5,079 nucleotides of DNA, taken from the NCBI GenBank assembly GCA_003524335.1, contig DQHV01000125.1, positions 1 to 5,079 of the forward strand, read 5' to 3'. This document shows positions 1 through 5,079 of this stretch, piece by piece. The translations under genes and the position numbers were made by a program. This DNA comes from Candidatus Aminicenantota bacterium. Lineage in GTDB: Bacteria; Acidobacteriota; Aminicenantia; Aminicenantales; UBA8522. Numbering within the stretch: position 1 is the stretch's first letter; every line of letters begins with the position of its first letter. Under the pieces are notes generated by a model, which did no database searches, was not told where the DNA came from, and saw nothing but the letters and a program-made list of their open reading frames with translations.

Positions 1-277
1 GGTCGCAGAGCTCCTTGGCCAGGAGCGGCCATTGATCATTCCGGAAGGCCCGTCCCGTCAGCGTCAGACGCTTGGCCTGCTGCTGGACGATCTTGACGAT
101 CCGGGGATGGCAGTGGCCATGGTTGACGGCCGAATGGCCACTCAAGAAGTCGAGGTACTTGTTGCCCTCGACATCCCAGGCCCAGATCCCCTTGCCCTTG
201 GTCAGGACGGCATCCAAAGGGTGATAGTTGTGGGCCGTGTAGATATCTTCGAGCTGGATAAAATCCCGAGTGTCCAT
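1..277 (-). CDS. rocD: Ornithine aminotransferase-like PLP enzyme, N-terminal part (runs off left edge)
   Basis: The first 92 codons of a class-III (fold type I) PLP aminotransferase are present; the catalytic lysine and the rest lie beyond the window. Ornithine aminotransferases move the delta-amino group of ornithine to 2-oxoglutarate, giving glutamate semialdehyde, in the cytosol. I see the family N-terminus clearly: AHNYHPL (15-21), a WDVEGNKYLDFLS stretch (34-46), SAVNHGHCHPRIV (49-61) and LTLTGRAFRND (71-81). These match the ornithine aminotransferase pattern better than the acetylornithine or GABA enzymes. The ATG at 277 is set by AGGAGG at 283-288, five bases upstream. Tyr18 aligns with the human ornithine-binding Tyr55, but His48 stands where human Tyr85, the specificity tyrosine, is expected, so the substrate could differ. 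The gene follows tRNA-Ser(GGA) by about 54 bp on the same strand. Confidence 0.85.
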   Translation of the reverse strand, partial: MDTRDFIQLEDIYTAHNYHPLDAVLTKGKGIWAWDVEGNKYLDFLSGHSAVNHGHCHPRIVKIVQQQAKRLTLTGRAFRNDQWPLLAKELCD

Positions 278-328
278 TTTCTCCTCCTGGCGGTACGAAA
301 TTCTCGTCTTTTCCTGAATGAGCGTTCG

Positions 329-423
<95 letters not shown>

Positions 424-463
424 GTTCCTCGGATCCGCAGAATACCGGGGTCCGATGCCCATC

Positions 464-492
464 AATTTATCAAAAAACGGGGGAGCGGTCAA
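464..492 (-). promoter_or_regulatory. Candidate sigma-70 promoter for tRNA-Ser(GGA) and rocD-like gene
   Basis: On the minus strand a -35-like TTGACC (492-487, five of six to consensus) is followed after exactly 17 bases by TAAATT (469-464, four of six). Transcription would start near 457 and give a leader of about 34 bases before the tRNA 5' end at 423. The element starts only five bases after the hom stop codon, so it fits the gap neatly. It was found by eye and the -10 match is moderate. Confidence 0.4.
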
Positions 493-497
493 CGCGC

Positions 498-1532
498 CTA
501 GAAAGGCGGACGGTAGATGTTGATGATGTCCTTCAAGAGGGCGGCGGCGGCGCCGCGGGGGCTGGAGCGGCCCCCGGTCAGGGTCACGGATCCCATGGAA
601 TCCGTGAGGAAGGTGATGCCTTTCTCGGTGCCGTTGACGTGCACGAGCGGATGGCTGGCCTCGACGAGCGAAGGCCGGACGTCGAGGCTCCAGCGCACGC
701 CTTGCCGCCCCGGAGCGGCGGTGGCCAGGAGCTTGACGGCCCGTCCTTCCCTTCGGGCGGACTGCACGAAATCGACGGAGATCCCGGTGATGCCGCGGAC
801 ATGGACGTCCTTCAGGACGTACGTGGAGTCGAGGCAGGTGTTGGTGATGAGAAGGATCTTGGCGGCCGAGTCCCAGCCTCCGACATCGGCGGCCGGGTCC
901 GGCTCGGCGATGCCCTTGTCCTGGGCCTCCCGGAGGGCCTCGGTGTAGTCCAGGCCCTCCCCCATCCGGGTCAGGATGCAGTTCGACGTGCCGTTGAGGA
1001 TCCCCTGGATCCCCTCGATCCGGGCCCCGGCGAGGGAGACGAGCCCGACGTCGAGGGTCGGCAGGGCGGCGGCCGTGGCCGCGCTGAACTTGAGGAAGAC
1101 GCCGTTCTCCGCGGCCAGCGCCCGGAGCGCCGGCAGGCCGACGACCAGGGCGCCCTTGCTCGCCGCGACGGCGTTCCAGCCGCCGTGGAAGGCCGATGAG
1201 ATGTAGGACATCCCCGGCTCTCCGGTCTCGAGGTTGGAGATCGTGCATTCGACCAGGCAGCCGCCGGGACCGAGCTCGGCGATGACGTCCGTCGCCCGGA
1301 AGCCCTCCCGCCAGCTCGGATTGCCCTTCGTCCAGGGTTCGCCGCCCCTCGAAACATGGCGCCCTTCGAGGGGACCCCCGGAATAGAAGCAGCCTTCCGC
1401 GCGGGCGACGGCCATGGTCTCCAGGGCAAGGCCGTAGCGTTTCTGGATGTCATCGGCCTTTTCCCTCAGCAGGGAGAAGAAGACGCGGCCGACGTTGCCG
1501 AACCCGGTGAGGACGAGAGCGGCCCTTTTCAT
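498..1532 (-). CDS. hom: Homoserine dehydrogenase, ACT-less form
   Basis: Homoserine dehydrogenase reduces aspartate 4-semialdehyde to homoserine with NAD(P)H, at the branch to threonine and methionine, in the cytosol. The 344-residue protein opens with a Rossmann fold carrying GFGNVG (10-15). It has the lysine of ASKGAL (Lys126), the family signature GILNGTSN (177-184) and the catalytic segment around EPDPAADVGGWD (210-221). Glu210, Asp216, Asp221 and Lys225 line up with yeast Glu208, Asp214, Asp219 and Lys223. It ends near residue 344 with no room for a C-terminal ACT domain, and it is not fused to an aspartokinase, so direct threonine feedback through ACT is not expected. No start codon lies in frame between the upstream tRNA and the ATG at 1532, which has only a poor Shine-Dalgarno. 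The ATG is just 14 bases past the tRNA-Ser(CGA) CCA end. The gene is extremely GC-rich, which opens several long spurious frames. Confidence 0.93.
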   Translation of the reverse strand: MKRAALVLTGFGNVGRVFFSLLREKADDIQKRYGLALETMAVARAEGCFYSGGPLEGRHVSRGGEPWTKGNPSWREGFRATDVIAELGPGGCLVECTISNLETGEPGMSYISSAFHGGWNAVAASKGALVVGLPALRALAAENGVFLKFSAATAAALPTLDVGLVSLAGARIEGIQGILNGTSNCILTRMGEGLDYTEALREAQDKGIAEPDPAADVGGWDSAAKILLITNTCLDSTYVLKDVHVRGITGISVDFVQSARREGRAVKLLATAAPGRQGVRWSLDVRPSLVEASHPLVHVNGTEKGITFLTDSMGSVTLTGGRSSPRGAAAALLKDIINIYRPPF

Positions 1533-1544
1533 CGGCGGGTCATT

Positions 1545-1638
<94 letters not shown>

Positions 1639-1686
1639 GCGATCGACGAAAATGGTCATTGCAGGGAACAAAGCACCGCAGCCTTC

Positions 1687-2175
1687 TCAATCTGAGCGCG
1701 CCTCGCTGCGCTGCTTATTCCCCTGTTTTATGCGCTGAGAAATAAAAAAGCCTTTCAGAACCCGGCTGCATTCTTCCGCCAGCAGACCGCCCTTGAGCTC
1801 CGGCCGGTGGTTCATCTTCCTGAACGGGAACCTCATAACCGACCGTACAGCGCCCGACTTCGGGTCCAGGGCTCCGAACACCACCCGCCTCAGCCGGGCC
1901 TGGACGGCGGCACCCAGGCACATGGCACAGGGCTCGAGAGTGACATAGAGATCGCAGTCGCTCAACCGGTAATTCCCTCTTCTCCGGCCGGCCTTCCGGA
2001 TAGCCACGATCTCGGCGTGGGCAGTCGGGTCGTTCTGACGGATCGGCCCATTATGACCGCGGCCTAAGACCTTGCCGCCGGAGATGACGACCGCGCCGAC
2101 GGGCACCTCTCCCCTGTCCCCGGCTCTTTTGGCCTGAGCCAGCGCCTGGCGCATATGCTTTTCATCTTCCGTCAT
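1687..2175 (-). CDS. tadA: tRNA-specific adenosine-34 deaminase TadA
   Basis: TadA deaminates the wobble adenosine of tRNA-Arg(ACG) to inosine, a zinc-dependent and usually essential step in bacteria. The 162-residue protein has the cytidine-deaminase fold in order: an N-terminal helix, EVPVGAVV (23-30), the zinc and proton-relay motif HAE (His53, Glu55), the PCAMC zinc motif (Cys83, Cys86), RRVVFGALDPKSGAV (96-110), the MNHRPEL strand turn (121-127) and a C-terminal helix with EEC and GFF. Length is normal, and the last ~15 residues are a basic, poorly conserved tail. The ATG at 2175 lacks a clear Shine-Dalgarno but lies about 16 bases after a predicted transcription start; ATG at 2154 (Met8) is an in-frame alternative. 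It is followed by tRNA-Ser(CGA) and hom on the same strand, and is divergent from thrC. Confidence 0.96.
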   Translation of the reverse strand: MTEDEKHMRQALAQAKRAGDRGEVPVGAVVISGGKVLGRGHNGPIRQNDPTAHAEIVAIRKAGRRRGNYRLSDCDLYVTLEPCAMCLGAAVQARLRRVVFGALDPKSGAVRSVMRFPFRKMNHRPELKGGLLAEECSRVLKGFFISQRIKQGNKQRSEARSD

Positions 2176-2197
2176 TGGAACCGGCTCACACTGCCAG

Positions 2198-2226
2198 ATT
2201 TTACCTGTCTCCCCACGATTTTACAA
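2198..2226 (-). promoter_or_regulatory. Candidate sigma-70 promoter for tadA
   Basis: On the minus strand TTGTAA (2226-2221, four of six to TTGACA) and TAAAAT (2203-2198, five of six to TATAAT) are separated by exactly 17 bases. Initiation would fall near 2191, leaving a very short leader of about 16 bases before the tadA ATG. Nothing stronger is seen in the divergent tadA/thrC region. It probably also drives tRNA-Ser(CGA) and hom. Confidence 0.5.
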
Positions 2227-2346
2227 CTTCTTAAACCCCTGCTCTATCCTCTACTCTCCATGGCGAGGATAAATCGCCTGAAGCTTATCCGATCTGTAAG
2301 TTGGCTTTGCATCTGAGCCCGATATGCACTACACTGATCACATCAT

Positions 2347-2351
2347 AGGGA
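2347..2351 (+). promoter_or_regulatory. Shine-Dalgarno that favours the inner thrC start
   Basis: AGGGA ends five bases before the ATG at 2357. The upstream in-frame ATG at 2324 has only a GAG triplet at comparable distance, so this site is the main reason for placing the thrC start at 2357. Confidence 0.4.
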
Positions 2352-2356
2352 AGCCC

Positions 2357-3559
2357 ATGGACCGCTTGGAGTGTCTTTTCTGCGCAAGGAAATACCCCCT
2401 GAATGTCTTTGAGGTTTTTTGCCCCTGCTGCCATGAACCGATGCTCATCTCCTCCACCCCTCGAAAGAGGTCGATTGCGCTTGATCGAAGCCTTTCACTT
2501 GAGAAATACCAAAGCTTCCTTCCTTTGGCCCACGTAGACAGGACCCTCTCTCTGGGCGAGGGAGATACTCCGCTCTTGCTGCTTGACAGAGTCCGGAGGA
2601 AGCATCATCTGCCTCCGGTCTATGCCAAGAACGAGACTGTGAACCCCACCCAGAGCTTCAAGGACCGCGGAACGGCCGTGGCCGTCCAGAAGGCAGTGGC
2701 CTTGGGAATCAAAAGCATCGGCACGGTCTCCACAGGAAACATGGCTGGATCGACGGCAGCCTACGGCGCCAGGGCCGGCCTCAAGACTGTCGTCCTGCTT
2801 AAGGAAGATATGCCTTCCGATAAGATCCGGGCCGCGGGGATCTATGGCCCCATCCTGCTAAAAGTCAGGGGAGATTATGGGGAGCTCTTTGCCGCGAGCC
2901 TGGATATCGGACGGAAGCAGGGCATCTATTTCATGAATTCCATCGACCCGCTGAGGATAGAGGGCTACAAGGTCATCGGGTATGAGATTTTCCAGCAGCT
3001 CGGCGGTCGCGTCCCCCGCTATCTGTTCGTCCCCGTGAGCTCGGGAGGACATCTCATCGGGTTGCTGAGGGCTTTCCTCAACTTAAGGGAGGAAGGCCTC
3101 ACGGCTGACCTGCCCGCGCTTGTGGGAGTGCAGGCCAAGGGATGCTCGCCCGTAGCCCGGGCCTTCGCCGGAGGCAAGGCCCGATACTCGAGGTTTCGCC
3201 AGGCAGAGACGGTCGCCCACGCCATCTCCAACCCCGCGCCCCCCGGAGGCAACCTGGTCCTGAAGCTTGTCAGAGAGAATAGCGGGATGGTCATGGCGGT
3301 TACGGATACCGAGATCGTAGCCGCTCAGCGTGAGCTGGCGGAGCTGGAGGGGATATTTGCTGACCCGGCCTCGGCGACGGTCCTGGCCGCCCTGATCAAG
3401 TTCTCGCGCCGGCAAAGATTGGGCTTAAGGGACGAGGTCGTGCTGGTCATCACCGGGAGCGGCCTTAAGTCCATGGATACTGTTGAACGGCTGGACATCT
3501 CGGTGCGTCAGACATCGCTCTCCCGGCTGGAAAAGACACTGCGCCTGATCGGGGTATGA
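2357..3559 (+). CDS. thrC: Threonine synthase with N-terminal zinc ribbon
   Basis: Threonine synthase converts O-phosphohomoserine to threonine and phosphate with PLP, the last step of the pathway that hom begins. From the start chosen here the protein has 400 residues. A small zinc ribbon comes first (Cys6-x2-Cys9 and Cys22-x2-Cys25), then the fold-type-II PLP core. I see GEGDTPL (67-73), SFKDRG (100-105) with the Schiff-base lysine Lys102, STGNMAGSTAAYGARAG (125-141), the phosphate-binding loop SSGGHLIG (228-235), EGIFADPASA (331-340) and the closing GSGLK (367-371). About 25 extra residues follow GLKSMDTV. The start at 2357 is preferred because of AGGGA upstream and because relatives begin just before the first Cys pair; ATG at 2324 would add 11 residues. 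A related fold-type-II enzyme such as cysteate synthase is less likely. It is divergent from tadA, with hflK 54 bp downstream. Confidence 0.9.
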   Translation: MDRLECLFCARKYPLNVFEVFCPCCHEPMLISSTPRKRSIALDRSLSLEKYQSFLPLAHVDRTLSLGEGDTPLLLLDRVRRKHHLPPVYAKNETVNPTQSFKDRGTAVAVQKAVALGIKSIGTVSTGNMAGSTAAYGARAGLKTVVLLKEDMPSDKIRAAGIYGPILLKVRGDYGELFAASLDIGRKQGIYFMNSIDPLRIEGYKVIGYEIFQQLGGRVPRYLFVPVSSGGHLIGLLRAFLNLREEGLTADLPALVGVQAKGCSPVARAFAGGKARYSRFRQAETVAHAISNPAPPGGNLVLKLVRENSGMVMAVTDTEIVAAQRELAELEGIFADPASATVLAALIKFSRRQRLGLRDEVVLVITGSGLKSMDTVERLDISVRQTSLSRLEKTLRLIGV

Positions 3560-3613
3560 ACTGAATTCTCGAATTCGGTATCGTGTCCCGGAATTTTATA
3601 AAAGGAGGTTCGA

Positions 3614-4591
3614 ATGAGAGAAGATCTCAACCCGCTTGATTTCAAACTGCCTAAAATCAAGCCCGGAGTAATCCGAGGAATCATTGTGGCGGCAGTCGTC
3701 GTCATCCTGCTCGTCGGTTCAGTCTACCAGGTCAGCCCTGAAGAATTGGGGGTGATTCTACGCTTCGGCAAGTTTACAAGGACCGCCGACCCCGGGCTCC
3801 ACTTCAAAATGCCTTTAGGCATCGAGAAATTGACCAGAGTTCCCATGCAGCGGCAGCTTAAGCTGGAATTTGGGTTCAGGACGACCCGGCCGGGCGTCCG
3901 ATCCGAGTACCGCATCACTCCCGAAACGGCCAAGGAAGCGGTGATGCTCACGGGCGATCTGAACGTCGTTGTGGTGGAATGGATCGTCCAGTATAAAATC
4001 AAAGACGCTTATAATTTCTTGTTTAAGCTAAGGAATGTAGAGGATACTTTTCGCTTTATGAATGAAGCGGTGGTGACAAAGATTGTCGGCGATAATTCTG
4101 TGGATGAGGTCCTTACTATCGGAAGGGCCAGAATTGCCAGCCAAGCCAAAGAAGAGTTACAGCTGCTCTGCGACCTCTATGAGATCGGGATCGATGTCAA
4201 CCAGCTCATCTTCCAGGATGTCAACCCTCCTGACCTGGTTAAGCCGTCCTTTAACGAGGTCAACGAATCTCTGCAGGAGAAGGAAAGAAAGATCAACGAA
4301 GCCTGGTCCGACTATAACCAGGAAATTCCCAGAGCGTCGGGGGAGGCCGAGCAGGTGATCCGTGGGGCCGAAGGGTATGCCACGGAACGGGTCAACAGAT
4401 CTCAAGGCGATGCTGCGCTCTTTACATCTGTTTATAAGGAATATGCCCGGGCGCCCTTGGTCACGCGCAAGCGCCTCTATCTTGAAACGATCAACGAAGT
4501 CCTTCTCAAGATAAAGAAAAAGATCATCCTGGATGAGAAGCAGAGGAACTTCCTACCGCTCCTGAATCTTGGAGAGGAGGTGAAGAAATGA
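3614..4591 (+). CDS. hflK: HflK, SPFH/band-7 membrane protein (FtsH modulator)
   Basis: HflK pairs with HflC in a large periplasm-facing membrane cage that surrounds and modulates the FtsH protease. The 325-residue protein has a short basic N-terminus, one membrane segment (about 20-38), then the SPFH domain beginning YQVSPEELGVILRFGKF (38-54). Typical HflK signatures follow: PGLHFKMPLGIEK (60-72), MLTGDLNVV (111-119), VQYKIKDAYNF (125-135), QDVNPPDLV (201-209) and a charged helical stretch with the EIPRASGEAEQ (237-247) pattern. The C-terminus APLVTRKRLYLET (280-292) is also characteristic. It is shorter than E. coli HflK because the long Gly/Pro-rich cytoplasmic N-terminus is absent. AAAGGAGG at 3601-3608 is a near-perfect Shine-Dalgarno five bases before the ATG. 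Its stop overlaps the hflC start. The 54-bp gap to thrC holds two GAATTC palindromes but no evident terminator. Confidence 0.95.
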   Translation: MREDLNPLDFKLPKIKPGVIRGIIVAAVVVILLVGSVYQVSPEELGVILRFGKFTRTADPGLHFKMPLGIEKLTRVPMQRQLKLEFGFRTTRPGVRSEYRITPETAKEAVMLTGDLNVVVVEWIVQYKIKDAYNFLFKLRNVEDTFRFMNEAVVTKIVGDNSVDEVLTIGRARIASQAKEELQLLCDLYEIGIDVNQLIFQDVNPPDLVKPSFNEVNESLQEKERKINEAWSDYNQEIPRASGEAEQVIRGAEGYATERVNRSQGDAALFTSVYKEYARAPLVTRKRLYLETINEVLLKIKKKIILDEKQRNFLPLLNLGEEVKK

Positions 4592-5079
4592 GCGCCTCGA
4601 CAAAAACGCTTCTTCTTGTTGGTGCCGCCCTCTTGGCACTTCTCGTTCTCGCCGATGCCGTTTACGTCGTTTCCGAGACGAATCAGGTGATCATCACCCA
4701 GTTCGGGGAGCCGATCGGAGGGCCGATCAACACTGCGGGCTTGCATCTCAAGGCTCCCTTCATCCAGAAGACGAACTATTTTGAGAAGCGCTGGCTGGAA
4801 TGGGATGGAGATCCCAATCAGATACCGACAAGAGATAAAAAATACATCTGGATGGATACTTATGCCCGCTGGAGAATCAGCGATCCTCTTGTCTTTTTTC
4901 AGAGAGTCAGAGATGAGCGAGGTGCTCAGTCCAGGCTTGACGATATTGTCGACGGGGAAACGAGGAATGCCATCGCCAAATTTGACCTGATTGAGATCGT
5001 CCGCTCATCGAACCGGGAATTGGAGCTAACGGAAGAAACGATTCTGCTCGAAACTTTAGAAGCCATTGCCAAGATTGTA
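4588..5079 (+). CDS. hflC: HflC, SPFH/band-7 partner of HflK, N-terminal part (runs off right edge)
   Basis: I translated 164 codons open to the right edge. HflC forms the HflKC complex with HflK and modulates FtsH turnover of membrane proteins. The protein has a membrane segment at about 7-28 acting as an N-terminal anchor, then the SPFH domain. HflC-specific sequence is plain: VIITQFGEPIGGPI (34-47), AGLHLKAPFIQ (50-60), FEKRWLEWDGDPNQIPTRDK (65-84), then KYIWMDTYARWRI (85-97), DPLVFFQRV (99-107), and RLDDIVDGETRNAIA (116-130) with LIEIVRSSNRE (134-144). The start ATG overlaps the hflK stop as ATGA, and AGGAGG lies seven bases upstream inside hflK, so translation is coupled. The rest of the SPFH domain and C-terminal helix are outside the window. 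Confidence 0.95.
   Translation, partial: MSASTKTLLLVGAALLALLVLADAVYVVSETNQVIITQFGEPIGGPINTAGLHLKAPFIQKTNYFEKRWLEWDGDPNQIPTRDKKYIWMDTYARWRISDPLVFFQRVRDERGAQSRLDDIVDGETRNAIAKFDLIEIVRSSNRELELTEETILLETLEAIAKIV

Noticed and set aside
495..508. Hairpin at the hom stop (CGCCT/AGGCG, four-base loop) as a terminator
   Set aside because: The stem is only five pairs and the T-run is about 20 bases further on, so it is not an intrinsic terminator.
639..1199. Plus-strand open frame (186 codons) antisense to hom
   Set aside because: Low-complexity composition with no recognisable domain; it mirrors the codon bias of hom on the other strand.
2301..2335. Promoter for thrC in the divergent region
   Set aside because: Only weak hexamer pairs (three or four of six) are seen; none is good enough to list as a feature.
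3561..3600. GAATTC repeats and the AT-rich stretch between thrC and hflK as terminator or promoter
   Set aside because: The palindromes are six bases and form no stable hairpin with a T-tract. A TATAAA at 3597-3602 has no usable -35 at 17 bases and would start transcription within the hflK ribosome binding site.

Overview
This is a bacterial window with two oppositely transcribed blocks that diverge from a short intergenic region around 2176-2356. Gene density is high, Shine-Dalgarno sites are canonical where they occur, the serine tRNAs carry encoded CCA, and base composition is high but uneven. The organism cannot be fixed from this alone. A GC-rich bacterium from a poorly cultured lineage, possibly of the Acidobacteriota/Aminicenantes kind, is a guess and not a result.

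Left block (minus strand, read from 2175 down to 1): tadA (tRNA adenosine deaminase), tRNA-Ser(CGA), hom (homoserine dehydrogenase without an ACT domain), tRNA-Ser(GGA), then the first 92 codons of an ornithine aminotransferase-like gene (rocD) that runs off the left edge. The gaps are short (about 14-75 bp). A good sigma-70-type promoter lies in front of tadA, and a second plausible one sits between hom and tRNA-Ser(GGA). The block may therefore be read as tadA-tRNA-hom, with the second tRNA and rocD also started internally.

Right block (plus strand, 2357 to the right edge): thrC (threonine synthase with an N-terminal zinc ribbon), hflK, and the first 164 codons of hflC. hflK and hflC overlap by ATGA and are translationally coupled. 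Their products form the SPFH/band-7 membrane complex known to regulate the FtsH protease. The 54-bp thrC-hflK gap shows no convincing terminator.

Functionally, hom and thrC are the first committed and last steps of threonine synthesis from aspartate semialdehyde. They lie on opposite strands here with no thrB between them. tadA and the two serine tRNAs belong to decoding, and hflKC to membrane protein quality control. I found no defence system, mobile element, CRISPR array or clearly new system; this is mostly ordinary core-genome content. The points most worth a second look are the Tyr-to-His change at the known substrate-specificity position of the ornithine aminotransferase-like protein, the two tRNA-Ser genes bracketing hom, and the sharp drop in GC from hom to hflKC.
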